Shown here: positions 41,638 to 52,468 of the stretch, in pieces | Layout of the letters: every line of letters begins with the position of its first letter | Position numbering within the stretch: the first letter of the stretch is position 1 | Source of the DNA: Tritrichomonas musculus | Lineage: Eukaryota; Parabasalia; Tritrichomonadida; Tritrichomonadidae | Length of the DNA stretch: 64,000 nucleotides | NCBI GenBank assembly: GCA_039105265.1 | Contig: JAPFFF010000056.1 | Coordinates: forward strand, 682,001 to 746,000 | Reading direction: 5' to 3' | Position numbers and translations under genes: made by a program | Notes under the pieces: generated by a model | Seen by the model: only the letters and a program-made list of their open reading frames with translations | The model's database searches: none | Told to the model about the DNA's origin: nothing

Positions 41638-41643
41638 AAATGA
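41638..41643 (-). promoter_or_regulatory. initiator-like motif of beta-helix/RING gene
   Basis: The minus strand reads TCATTT followed by TTATTTTAAGCA and ATG. Starting at the A of TCA (41641) gives a 16-nt 5' UTR, the same length as for the coiled-coil genes. Confidence 0.45.
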
Positions 41644-42805
41644 AATAATTATAAATTTTGAAAATTTTAGAAAAATAAAAATTTTAATAGAATTGAAGTC
41701 AAAAAAATTTTATTTGTTTTTGAAAAAATTTTAAAATTTTTTATTAACGTCCTTCTTAAAAAATTTTTCAAGTATTAACGTATTTGGTTAATAATGACAT
41801 TAAAAAATTCATTAACTAAAAATTTTATAAATTTCTAATTCAAATACATTGAATTATTTACTGATGGTTTGAAAAAAAGTTTCCCAATAATTTTTGGTGG
41901 GAGGATGGGAATCGAACCTGCGACCTTTGGTATAAGTTTTATTACTAAAAATACTTTACCCAAAACGATCAAAAATCTATCAAAAAAAATGTAAACATTA
42001 TAAAAAGTTAAACTTTTATTCACTTTTTCTGAAATAAAAAATACTTTACCCAATTATTGGACTAGCTATAAGAAAAGCTATGAGATTAAAGTTGATAATA
42101 CGATAATGAACAGCAATGTGCGTACATCAAGTATATGCATTTGTTTGTTTCATATGCATTTGCGTGTGTAAGAATTCTAATATTATTATTAATAATTGAA
42201 ATGTTGTAAGTTTAAAGCTGAATTCATTAAACCAATGACCATAATTCGTAATAATATAATGCTTTTTATCTGATTTGGAGAAAAATTTCTTGATATGCAG
42301 TTATATAAAAATGTAGGAAACAATAGAAATAGCTGTATGAGAACGAGAAATACTTCTATGCCATTATCCAACGTTGAATAATGCGATTAAACCACTTGAT
42401 GAACGCGAAATCTTAGAAGTCGGTTGTAATTTTAGAAAATGGTTTTTCAATTTTTAACGATTCTTAAGAAAATTTTTATTTTTTAAAAGAATTGATATTG
42501 GAATAAGAATAAAATAAAAAAGAAATACAATAGTTAAAATATTTTATTATATTAATTAATAATATAAATATGAATTGAAATTGATATATATTGGCTTATT
42601 TATTAAAAAAAATATATTTCATAACCTCAAAATTTTTCTTTGAATTTTTCAATTCAATGAGTAAAAATTGAAAAGATTATTTATGACCTAAATTTACAAT
42701 TATTTTATTATTTGTAAAATATATTACATTATCTCTTATTTATTTATGTATAATATTTTTATATTTTTATAATTATTATATATGTAGAAAAATTTTCTAA
42801 ATTTT
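41644..42805. other. AT-rich intergenic region
   Basis: About 1.2 kb without a gene. It contains a tRNA-like 3' half (listed separately) and two copies of AAAAATACTTTACCCAA (41946 and 42040) in direct orientation that bracket about 80 bp, possibly parts of a short tRNA-derived repeat. Confidence 0.5.
41895..41936 (-). other. tRNA-like 3' half
   Basis: The minus strand reads ACCAAAGGTCGCAGGTTCGA followed by TTCCCATCCTCCCACCA. GGTTCGATTCC is a perfect B box and the end CCCACCA looks like a tRNA 3' end with CCA. No matching acceptor 5' strand or anticodon arm can be found upstream, so it is a relic or a tRNA-derived retroposed piece rather than a gene. Confidence 0.45.
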
Positions 42806-43143
42806 TTAAGGGACCACTATCAAATTCTATGTTAAAAATTCTATGAGTTATCACAAAATTAATTGACTTAAAAAAAATTATTTCTTGAGTATTTTTGCTA
42901 TATTTTGGTATATATAAATTATATAAATTACATATCATTTATTTCTATTCTTCTTTTAAGCCTATTCCCTTTTTTCAATAAAAATTTAAAAGTTGAAAGG
43001 AGTAAAAATTTTACAAAAATGATCGGAATGGTGAAATTTTAAAGTTTTAAACTTTTTCCGAGATAACAACTATTGAATTTTCTTTTCTATGAGTTTTCTC
43101 AATATTGAAATGTTTACAAAAAAATATGATAGTGGTCCCTTAA
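42806..43143. mobile_element. TTAA-flanked MITE, 338 bp
   Basis: Ends TTAAGGGACCACTATCA (42806-42822) and its exact reverse complement at 43127-43143. TTAA is at both tips. Shares TTAAGG with the elements at 126 and 27156 but differs inside, so it is a separate subfamily with the same target preference. The inner ends also pair loosely (TTCTATGAG against CTCATAG). No coding capacity. Confidence 0.78.
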
Positions 43144-43474
43144 AAAAAAAAAAAAATCGGATTTAAAAAAAAACGTTTTTTTGGGTAACTTTTTTCTGGA
43201 CAATCAGTATATATTGTCTACAAAAATTAATCAATTGATTCACAATGATCAAAAAAATTTTCATTTATTTCCAAAAAAGAATTATCTTTTATTTGAAAAA
43301 TATAATAAAATTTTTATTATTAAAAGTTAAACTAAGGAGTTTCAAGTTTATTAAAATCATATAAATTAGTTATTATATCTCCAAATCTCTATCTTTGTGG
43401 AAAATGCTTTTCATAAAATATTTGAAATCCTTCAATTGAATTTTTCATTTCCAAATTATCTATGAATATAATAC
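43144..43474. other. AT-rich spacer
   Basis: About 330 bp between the MITE and the end of the kinase-Sel1 gene. Nothing recognisable. Confidence 0.45.
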
Positions 43475-46400
43475 TTAATTTCCCAAACCTTCATAAAATA
43501 AAAATGTAATATCTTTTGAATTTGGATATTTTATCATTTCTTTATTAAAATTTGTTTTTTGAAGGTCGGATGCTTGCACTGGATTTAATTGAATGTCATA
43601 AACGAAATCAATATTTCGATGTAGTTCATAAAAATTATCAAATTTTCTTTTATCAAATAAATTAAAATCATTTATTGTATTGCCTATATTTATAGCATTG
43701 TTAGTTGTATGTTTTTTTATTGTTTCATTGATTATTTCAAGGTTGAATCCATGTTGTTTAATAAGTAATAACGCCAGTAAAATCAGAGAATATAAAAATT
43801 GATCTGAGGATCTAATTAGCAAATCAATAGTTTTGTTTATATCTGCGTTGATTGTTTCATTATAAATGTAGATATGTGCCAAGTTGTACATAGATAATGC
43901 ATCATTTTGTTGATAAATAGCTTCTTCAAAGTATGATATAGATCTCCCAATTTGGCTCTTAATTTTACTATATCCATGCTTGTAAATAATGCCAAGATTA
44001 TTTTTGGCATATGGATTATTGAATGAAGATGCTTCTTTATAATAATGAATTGCTGCATCAATGTCTTTGTTTATATTTTTCCCTTCATGAAGCAAAAATC
44101 CATGAGCAAAGTTTGCATCTTTGTCGCCATTTAATGATGCAAGCATTATATAATATCTGCCTTTTTTAATATCGCTTAGAAAGCAATCACCTAGATAATA
44201 AATAATGCCAAGTAAAAATTGAGATTTTGGGTCATTTTGATTTGAAGCTTTTGTTAAATAATGAATTGCCTTATTTATATCTCGTGTAACATATTTCCCT
44301 TCATAATATAGGCGGCCAATATTAGCTTGGGCTTCTAAATGATTTTGATTTGCAGCAAGTGAAAAATAATGAATTGCTTTATGAATGTCACGAGCAACAT
44401 GTTTTCCATTGAAATAAATGACACCGAGATTGTATTGTGCTTGTGGATCTTCTTGATTTGCAGCAAGTGTAAAAAAGTGAACTGCTTTGTTGATGTTTAA
44501 TGAATTGTATCTATCAGAGCAATAAATGACGCCAAGATAGAATTGTGCCTTTATATGATTCTGATTTGCTGCAAGATTAAAATAATGTATTGCTTCGTTG
44601 ATATCGAGAATAACATCTCTTCCTTCATAATAAATGATGCCAAGATTGAATTGTGCTCGTGGATTATTTTGATTTGCAGCAAGTTTCAAATATTTTATTG
44701 ATTTTTTAATATCAAAAGTGCTATATTTCCTGTCATGATAAAGCAAGCCAAGATTAAGTGTTGCCCTTGGATCGCCTTGATCAGCAGCCATTGAATAATA
44801 TAGAATGGCTTTGTTTATATCGCGCATTACATATGCTCCTTCATCATAAATGAAGCCAAGATTGTATTGTGCTTCAGCAACATTTGAATTTGCAGCAAGT
44901 GTAAAATAATGAATTGATTTCTCAATGTCTTGTCTTATATAATTTCCACTATAATAAATGATTCCAAGATTGTATTGTGCATCTGGATCATTCTGATTTG
45001 CAGCAAGTGTGAAATAATAAATTGCTTTCTCAATGTCTTGTCTGATATATTTTCCACTATAATAAATGTTGCCCAAATTGTATTGAGCATATAAATTATT
45101 CTGATGTGCAGCAAGTATGAAATAATTAATTGCTTTTGTGATGTCTTGTTTGATGTATTTGCCAAAATAATAAACATCTCCGAGATTATATTGTGCTTTT
45201 GGATAATTTAGGTCTGCTGCTTGCAGATAATAACGAATTGCTTTGTTTATATCGTGTGCAACATAATTTCCTTTGCAATAAAAATCGCCGAGATCAGTTA
45301 GAATTTCTGGATTATCTTTATTTAAACGATAATTTTTGGTAATTTTGTTTAGTATTTCGAAATTGTTGAAATGTTCTTCATATTTAGCTAGTAAATTCTC
45401 TATTTGAGTCTTAGATTGAAATGCTGAAATAAATTCATGAATTAATTCTGAAATTGATGGTCGATTTTGTACTGTTTTATTGATGCATTTCAAGATTATT
45501 TTATCTATTTGTAAATAGTCATCTGCTGGCATCATTTCTTTGATATTTGGCTTGTTCATTAAATATTTTATCAGCAGCCCAAGTGAATAAATGTCGCTTG
45601 CATATGAGAATCCATCATCTATGATTTCTGGATCAACAAAATTTCCACCTAAATCTAATGTTTGTTCTTCAGATTTATTATATGTAATTAATCTATCAAA
45701 ATCTATCAAAACCACTGTTTTTCTAGAATCAATCATTACATTATCAGGTTTCAAATCCCGGTAGATCAGTTCATTATCATGAAAATATTTTATTATGAGC
45801 ATCAATTCAAAAATAATGTTAAAAATTTCCGAAGCAGTGAATTTTATAGATTTGATATTTTTTAATGTTGGGCCATTTATGTATTCAATTCTGTGACCTT
45901 CTTTATCTTTAATTCTTCCATAAAATTCAGGAATAAATGGATGACTAATCATCGAGTAATTTAATAATTCACGTTTAATTAACTTTTCTTTTTCATTTAG
46001 ACTGCATCCATTTGCTCTTTTAATTACGAATAATTTCCCTTCTGATATTAAGTAATTCAATGAGCAAGTAAAAGTAGAGCCACTTCCAAGAACTCTTAAT
46101 TCAATGTACTCTTCATCACTTATATCTTGAGTGGATGGCTTATCTATTTTGTGAATAAATTGTTCAATGCGGGGAATTGTATCTTTCAAATAGCTTTTTT
46201 GTATTAAATAACCTGAAATGCATGGAATTATAATTGACCAAATATGATTGAATTTCATTGATTCCTTTGAAAGTTTAAAATGATTATTGAAATTCGAAAT
46301 TTCATACAAAAAATCTTGATTTTTTTCTATTTCTCTGTTTTTAGTGCTAATTATTGTCTGAATAAGTGGCTTTGTATCTGACAAAAAGCAAAACAATAGA

Positions 46401-46714
46401 TTTAAATTCGCTGAAAAAAGATCTTTAAGTAATGTGATTTTGGTTTGATGTAGAATGATTAACGTTTGCTCAAACCCGATAATCAAATATTGTTAGCCGT
46501 TTTTATCAACTAATTCTTCGTTTTGATCGATGATCATTATCTTTGAATTGTTGATGTTTTTATCAATTGTTTGTTTTTCAAGTCCTTCAAGAGAGGAGCT
46601 ATTTGAGATATAATAAAAGTTATAGCTTTGAGCAATATTACTAAGTCCTTTGTTAATGAATTTTATTTTTGCATTATTTATCAAATCTTTAAGTTTTAAA
46701 AAGGCTTCAATCAT
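43475..46714 (-). pseudogene. protein kinase with Sel1 repeats, one in-frame stop
   Basis: One frame of 1080 codons from ATG 46714 to TAA 43475 is interrupted once, by TAA at 46493-46495, after 73 codons. Downstream the frame is fully open. It encodes a kinase domain with ELRVLGSGSTFTCS (glycine loop), FVIKRAN (Lys), YRDLKPDNVMIDS (catalytic loop) and LIDFDRL (DFG replaced by DFD, metal Asp kept), followed by about 14 Sel1 repeats of 36 residues (AQYNLGIIYYSG type). Kinase plus Sel1 tails are known in trichomonads and amoebozoa, where Sel1 arrays act as protein-binding scaffolds. The repeats and kinase show no other damage. Either translation restarts at an internal Met (first one in MKFNHIWSIII, still before the kinase), the stop is read through, or the gene has just died. 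I list it as a pseudogene with reserve. Confidence 0.7.
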
Positions 46715-46800
46715 TATAATGCTTTGATTTTAAAAATTCATTAAATTTTGAAAATTTTAAATTCAATTTTTTGAATGAATTTTAATCGTTCATGGTCAAC

Positions 46801-46895
46801 ACTTTTTTTTATAAGGCTTTATCTCAATGTTTTTTCACTTTAGTACCCAGCTTCAACAATGAATCTACTTGTTGAGATAAAGCATTATAAAAAGT
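46801..46895. repeat. short foldback repeat, 95 bp
   Basis: ACTTTTTTTTATAAGGCTTT continuing to ATCTCAA at 46827 pairs with TTGAGATAAAGCATTATAAA ending AAGT at 46895. The inner CTTTATCTCAA is exact. No clear target duplication; probably a tiny MITE relic. Confidence 0.5.
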
Positions 46896-46921
46896 AACAG
46901 TAATCAGAGAATATAAACCAT

Positions 46922-47740
46922 CAAGATTGGCGACATGCAATCTTCTGGTAATTCAAATGAACTTTTTGAAATACGAATTGGAATATTCTTTAATTGTAGC
47001 TGTTCTAAGTATGAAATGCGCATTCCACTTCGTTTGTTTTTGATTCCAAATTTGTGATTTAAGACATGAATGTAAAACGAGATTTTGGTTTCTTAGAGGT
47101 GATGATGATACCAAATATTTCCTTGGTTTAGTGCGCTGGCAACCTGATACAAGTAGCTCAATTGAAGGAATTCCATATTGTGCAAATTTGCATATGAATT
47201 CGCATGTGTTTACATCCTCCATGTAGTGCTTTATTTCCTCTTCTTGCTTGGCATCGAGCATTTTATTGATTCGATCCGTTCCTTCTTTGCTAGCGACAAT
47301 CAAAAATGCTCGCAATAAAGAACGATCAGGTGGTCCACACGAATCCAAATATTGTGAAAATAATTGTTTCACTGTGTTCTTTTCTAGAACAAATGTATTG
47401 ACTGTTGAATCGTTTGAAATTAATGAGAAGATGTGATGACTTTGCCTACAAGCTCGGGTGGATTTTCGGGGAGAATTTCAATAATTTCGCCCGTTGAATA
47501 ATGGAAGCCTTTTGGTAACTTGATTTGGTAAACATTCATTTGGTGATTTGTTCCTTTCAGTTCTTCAGGTGTCACCATTTCTTTATTCTTGATTGTTGCC
47601 TATTCAAAGCCGACGGGATTCAATGGGTTTGAAATGATTGATTCATCTTCAACTTTCTTTACCGAGTAGTTTAAGTGGATTTCAATCTTTGGTGGTTTCA
47701 ATCCTAATTCTTTACAGATACTTTTTTTTATCATTTTCAA
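46922..47740 (-). pseudogene. diflavin reductase FAD-domain remnant (CPR/CysJ-like)
   Basis: Three pieces on the minus strand follow the FAD-binding domain of cytochrome P450 reductase or sulfite-reductase flavoprotein in order. The first (about 47720-47424) has YQIKLPKGFHYSTGEIIEIL and PENPPELVGK, the FAD-domain entry with the YxxGD-like turn; it contains an in-frame TAG at 47600-47602. The frame then shifts near 47425. The second has TVKQLFSQYLDSCGPPDRSL and LRAFLIVASKEGTDRINKML, the typical connecting-domain helix. The third has KPRKYLVSSSP, the RxYSxxSS motif that binds FAD phosphate. No flavodoxin part lies upstream and no NADPH-binding part downstream. It is a truncated, decayed fragment of a host-type flavoenzyme gene. 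Confidence 0.75.
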
Positions 47741-47959
47741 TCTTTGGTGGTTTCCGTGATTTTAATGAAAGAAAAAAAACTTACCAACATATTCAAAGAT
47801 TTGTCGTAATATTATGATTATTCATATTTCAAAAAGAAATTATTTTGTATTTTTTTAATATTCATGTTTTTATCAAGAAAATATAAAAATTTTTTTATAT
47901 TAATAATAAATTTTATTTCATGTTTAATTTCTATACCTCTATGATTCTATTTCTATGAT

Positions 47960-50900
47960 TTAGTTCATAGTGTTGTTGATTTTTCTTGTTTCCTTGACGT
48001 CTTGGTCTTTTTGGTTTTCCTTGAGTTTCTTGACTTCGTACTTGAGGCATTTCAAGTCGTTGCGAAGTTTCTCGTTTTCAACCTTCAACAAGTCTGCCTT
48101 GTAGCTTGCATCTTGTGCCTTTGAACTGGCTCCGTCTGCTTTGTCGCTTGCCTTGGATGACTTGTTTGTGGCTTCTTCAACACGGCTGAGAAGGTCGCCT
48201 GGGATGCTGACCTCTCTTTCTTTGGGCGCGTCTTCGATGTCCTGAACTTTGCCCAATATTTTCTTGACTTCGTATTTCATGCATTTGATGTCATCCTTCA
48301 ATTTCTGGTTTTCTGCCACCAGCGTTTCGACGCGCTCTTTGGTTTCGGTTGAGTTTGTTTGGATGCTGGTGATGTCACGATGCGCTTGCGATGCCTTGTC
48401 GTATGCTCTGGTTGACTGGCTCTGCGCGTCTTTGATCTGGTTGACAAATTCGTCTGGGATGACAACCGGCTGCTGTTCTGGAGCTGGCGCGTCCTTGAGC
48501 TTCTTGACTTCGTACTTGAGGCAGGCCATGTCGCTCTTCAGCTTGTCGTTCTCTTTGGTTATCTCAGCAATTCGTGAGTTGGCGTCGTGGGCGACTGACT
48601 GTGCGTCGCGCGCCTTGTTGGCTGCTTCTGTGGCTTTGCTGTCTGCCCTGTTGGCGCGATCTGCCGCCTGCGTTGACTGCGACTCTGCCTTGTCGACGCG
48701 CTCGTAGAGTTCGTCTGGGATGACTGGAACTTCGCGTTCAACCGGCTCTGGCTTCTCCTTGAGCATCCTGACTTCGTCATTGAGAGTACTGACTTCGCTG
48801 CGAAGTTTCTCGTTTTCGCTGGCCAATTTCTCGTACTTGCTGTTGGCGTCGTTTGCTCTGCTTTGCGCGTCGCGCGCCTGGTCTCTGGCTTCTCTTGCGC
48901 GTGATTCGGCTTCGCTGGCTCTTGTGCTTGCCTTGCTCGACTGTGCTGCCGCGTTGTCGACACGCTCAACCAAGTCGTCTGGGATTTCTGGGACTTTCAC
49001 TGGCTCTGGGGCCGGCGTGTCCTTGATCTTCTTGACTTCGTACTTGAGGCAGGCGATGTCCTTCTTCAAGCGGTCGTTTTCTGATCTTAATTCTTCGATC
49101 AATCTCTTGCTCTCGTTTGCAACTGCTTCCGCTGATGTTGCCTTGCTGCTTGCCTCGCCTGCTCTGGCTTGTGCATCACGCGCTTTGTCGCTCGCATCAT
49201 ACGCGCGGCTTTGCGCTTCGGCTGCCTTGTTGCTGGCTTCTTTAGCGCGCGAGCTTGCATCGCTCGCCTCCTGTGTCGCCTTGTTTGATTGCGCGTTCGC
49301 ATTGTCGACGCGCTCGTAGAGTTCGTCTGGGATGACCGGGACTTCGCGCTCAACCGGCTCTGGCTCTGGCTTCTCCTTGAGCTTCTTGACTTCGTACTTG
49401 AGGCACTTGAGATCGTTCCTGAGCTTCTCGTTTTCGGCCTGCAACTGCTGGACTCTGCTGCCTGCCTCGCTCGCTGCTGCCTGTGCTGCGCTTGCGGCGC
49501 TGCTTGCTGCTGTTGCTGTTGTTTGTGCAGCTGCTGCCTGCTTGCTGGCATCGTGTGCTTCGCTGCGTGCACTGTTTGCGCGTTCGTTGGCCTTTGTTGA
49601 CTGCGAGTTTGCATTGTCAACGCGCTCGACTAAGTCGTCTGGGATTTGTGGAACTTCGACTGGCTCTGACTCTGGCTTCTCCTTGAGCTTCTTGACTTCG
49701 TACTTGAGGCACTTCATGTCATTGCGAAGTTTCTCGTTTTCTGTGCGCAATTGCTGGACTCTGTTGCTTGCGTCGTTTGCTGCTGTTTGGGCTGTCTTGG
49801 CTTCCTTGCTGGCATCGCTGGCCCTGGATGACGCATCGAGCGCATTTCCGTTGGCGGTGTTTGCTGCGCTTTCGGAGCGAGTTGCTTTGTCAGAGGCGCG
49901 CGTTGACGTCTTCTCGCATTTCTCGATTCGGTCGATCAGTTCGCTTGGAATTTCAATTGGGGCATTCCTGACTGCGTCGAGCTCTGAGAGGAGTCGCTTG
50001 ACTTCGTATTTGAGGCACTTGACGTCATCCTTCAATTTCTTGTTTTCGCTCATTAGCTGGTCTGCCTTAGAGTTTGCCTCGCCTGCTCTGGCTTGTGCAT
50101 CACGCGCTTTGTCGCTCGCATCATACGCGCGGCTTTGCGCTTCGGCTGCCTTGTTGCTGGCTTCTTTAGCGCGCGAGCTTGCATCGCTCGCCTCCTGTGT
50201 CGCCTTGTTTGATTGCGCGTTCGCATTGTCGACGCGCTCGTAGAGTTCGTCTGGGATGACCGGGACTTCGCGCTCAACCGGCTCTGGCTCTGGCTTCTCC
50301 TTGAGCTTCTTGACTTCGTACTTGAGGCACTTGAGATCGTTCCTGAGCTTCTCGTTTTCGGCCTGCAACTGCTGGACTCTGCTGCCGGCCTCGCTCGCTG
50401 CTGCCTGTGCTGCGTTTGCAGTGTTGCTTGCTGCGCTTGCCTGTGATGCGGCGCGGCTTGCATTGTCATTGGCTTCGTTAGCTTTAGATGAGGCATTCAT
50501 TGCATTGTTTTGTGCTTCATTTGCCCTGGATGACGCGTCGAGCGCATTTCCGTTGGCGGTGTTTGCTGCGCTTTCGGAGCGAGTTGCTTTGTCAGAGGCG
50601 CGCGTTGACGTCTTCTCGCATTTCTCGATTCGGTCGATCAGTTCGCTTGGAATTTCAATTGGGGCATTCCTGACTGCGTCGAGCTCTGAGAGGAGTTTCT
50701 TGACTTCGTATTTGAGGCACTTGACGTCATCCTTCAATTTCTTGTTTTCGCTCATTAGCTGGTCTGCCTTAGAGTTTGCCTCGCCTGCTCTGGCTTGTGC
50801 ATCACGCGCTTTGTCGCTCGCATCATACGCGCGGCTTTGCGCTTCGGCTGCCTTGTTGCTGGCTTCTTTAGCGCGCGAGCTTGCATCGCTCGCCTCCTGT

Positions 50901-52450
50901 GTCGCCTTGTTTGATTGCGCGTTCGCATTGTCGACGCGCTCGTAGAGTTCGTCTGGGATGACCGGGACTTCGCGCTCAACCGGCTCTGGCTCTGGCTTCT
51001 CCTTGAGCTTCTTGACTTCGTACTTGAGGCACTTGAGATCGTTCCTGAGCTTCTCGTTTTCGGCCTGCAACTGCTGGACTCTGCTGCCGGCCTCGCTCGC
51101 TGCTGCCTGTGCTGCGTTTGCAGTGTTGCTTGCTGCGCTTGCCTGTGATGCGGCGCGGCTTGCATTGTCATTGGCTTCGTTAGCTTTAGATGAGGCATTC
51201 ATTGCATTGTTTTGTGCTTCATTTGCCCTGGATGACGCGTCGAGCGCATTTCCGTTGGCGGTGTTTGCTGCGCTTTCGGAGCGAGTTGCTTTGTCAGAGG
51301 CGCGCGTTGACGTCTTCTCGCATTTCTCGATTCGGTCGATCAGTTCGCTTGGAATTTCAATTGGGGCATTCCTGACTGCGTCGAGCTCTGAGAGGAGTTT
51401 CTTGACTTCGTATTTGAGGCACTTGACGTCATCCTTCAATTTCTTGTTTTCGCTCATTAGCTGGTCTGCCTTAGAGTTTGCCTCGCCTGCTCTGGCTTGT
51501 GCATCACGCGCTTTGTCGCTCGCATCATACGCGCGGCTTTGCGCTTCGGCTGCCTTGTTGCTGGCTTCTTTAGCGCGCGAGCTTGCATCGCTCGCCTCCT
51601 GTGTCGCCTTGTTTGATTGCGCGTTCGCATTGTCGACGCGCTCGTAGAGTTCGTCTGGGATGACCGGGACTTCGCGCTCAACCGGCTCTGGCTCTGGCTT
51701 CTCCTTGAGCTTCTTGACTTCGTACTTGAGGCACTTGAGATCGTTCCTGAGCTTCTCGTTTTCGGCCTGCAACTGCTGGACTCTGCTGCCGGCCTCGCTC
51801 GCTGCTGCCTGTGCTGCGCTTGCGGCGCTGCTTGCTGCTGTTGCCTGGCTCTGCGCGCTCTGTGCGCGGCTGCTTGCGTCGCGGGCGTTTGAGCTTGCGT
51901 CGTTGGCGTCGCGGCTTGCCTGCGTCGCCTTGGTTGTTGCGGCGTTGACGCGCTCCAGGAGGTCGTCTGGGACGGATGGGATTTCGACTGCCTCGAGGTC
52001 GCGAACTTTGTCTCTGAGGCGCTTCAGTTCGTACTTGATGACTTTGATGTCGTCGTTCATCTTCTGGTTTTCTTGTGCCAGCTCCTCTGTCTTTGTCTGC
52101 GCGTCGGCGGCTTTGCTGCTTGCTTCGGCTGCGGCTTGCGAGGCTTCCCTGAGCCTCCTTTCGAGGTCTTCGAGCTGCTCGTGGTCTCTGGCTGACTGGA
52201 GGTAGGCCTTCGACGACGTCTCCTTGCTCTCACGGATGTCGCGGACAATTTCTTCTGGAAGTTCGAATGGTTCATTGACCTTAAGCTTCAGTTTCTTGAT
52301 TTCATATTTCATGCATTTGATGTCTTTGGCCATCTTGACTAGAATTCTCATCATTTCGGTGTGGGTTGAATTGTTGACTTCTGTTAATTGGGCATGTAAT
52401 GCATTTAATTCGTGTTCAGTAGTGTTTTCTCTTGATATTTTGTTACTCAT
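47960..52450 (-). CDS. giant alanine-coil repeat protein, copy B, 1496 aa
   Basis: Nearly identical to copy A at 29316-33110 but with about 15 modules. The difference is one extra 702-bp (234-residue) double module, visible as three copies of the NAPIEIPSELIDRIEKCEKT hinge against two in copy A, plus loss of two residues in one PEPEPVE hinge. Scattered single changes exist (for example the last residue His/Asn, NSK/SSK, ATAKATQASS/ATTKATQASR), so the copies are distinct loci and not an assembly echo. Same architecture: alanine heptads, ENEKLRNDLKCLKYEVKKL leucine coil, proline hinge. The start at MSNKIS (52450) is favoured over the ATG at 52483 because the initiator-like TCATTT lies between them. 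High GC and C/G-ending codons continue throughout. Confidence 0.88.
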   Translation of the reverse strand: MSNKISRENTTEHELNALHAQLTEVNNSTHTEMMRILVKMAKDIKCMKYEIKKLKLKVNEPFELPEEIVRDIRESKETSSKAYLQSARDHEQLEDLERRLREASQAAAEASSKAADAQTKTEELAQENQKMNDDIKVIKYELKRLRDKVRDLEAVEIPSVPDDLLERVNAATTKATQASRDANDASSNARDASSRAQSAQSQATAASSAASAAQAAASEAGSRVQQLQAENEKLRNDLKCLKYEVKKLKEKPEPEPVEREVPVIPDELYERVDNANAQSNKATQEASDASSRAKEASNKAAEAQSRAYDASDKARDAQARAGEANSKADQLMSENKKLKDDVKCLKYEVKKLLSELDAVRNAPIEIPSELIDRIEKCEKTSTRASDKATRSESAANTANGNALDASSRANEAQNNAMNASSKANEANDNASRAASQASAASNTANAAQAAASEAGSRVQQLQAENEKLRNDLKCLKYEVKKLKEKPEPEPVEREVPVIPDELYERVDNANAQSNKATQEASDASSRAKEASNKAAEAQSRAYDASDKARDAQARAGEANSKADQLMSENKKLKDDVKCLKYEVKKLLSELDAVRNAPIEIPSELIDRIEKCEKTSTRASDKATRSESAANTANGNALDASSRANEAQNNAMNASSKANEANDNASRAASQASAASNTANAAQAAASEAGSRVQQLQAENEKLRNDLKCLKYEVKKLKEKPEPEPVEREVPVIPDELYERVDNANAQSNKATQEASDASSRAKEASNKAAEAQSRAYDASDKARDAQARAGEANSKADQLMSENKKLKDDVKCLKYEVKRLLSELDAVRNAPIEIPSELIDRIEKCEKTSTRASDKATRSESAANTANGNALDASSRASDASKEAKTAQTAANDASNRVQQLRTENEKLRNDMKCLKYEVKKLKEKPESEPVEVPQIPDDLVERVDNANSQSTKANERANSARSEAHDASKQAAAAQTTATAASSAASAAQAAASEAGSRVQQLQAENEKLRNDLKCLKYEVKKLKEKPEPEPVEREVPVIPDELYERVDNANAQSNKATQEASDASSRAKEASNKAAEAQSRAYDASDKARDAQARAGEASSKATSAEAVANESKRLIEELRSENDRLKKDIACLKYEVKKIKDTPAPEPVKVPEIPDDLVERVDNAAAQSSKASTRASEAESRAREARDQARDAQSRANDANSKYEKLASENEKLRSEVSTLNDEVRMLKEKPEPVEREVPVIPDELYERVDKAESQSTQAADRANRADSKATEAANKARDAQSVAHDANSRIAEITKENDKLKSDMACLKYEVKKLKDAPAPEQQPVVIPDEFVNQIKDAQSQSTRAYDKASQAHRDITSIQTNSTETKERVETLVAENQKLKDDIKCMKYEVKKILGKVQDIEDAPKEREVSIPGDLLSRVEEATNKSSKASDKADGASSKAQDASYKADLLKVENEKLRNDLKCLKYEVKKLKENQKDQDVKETRKINNTMN

Positions 52451-52462
52451 TTTAAAAAAAAA

Positions 52463-52468
52463 AAATGA
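52463..52468 (-). promoter_or_regulatory. initiator-like TCATTT of coiled-coil copy B
   Basis: Same motif and same 16-nt spacing to ATG 52450 as in copy A. It is followed by a run of 12 T on the coding strand. Confidence 0.55.

Noticed and set aside
37236-46714. Reassigned stop codons in this organism
   Set aside because: Intact genes here end at TAA, TAG and TGA, so a global change of code is excluded; only local read-through or decay remains possible.
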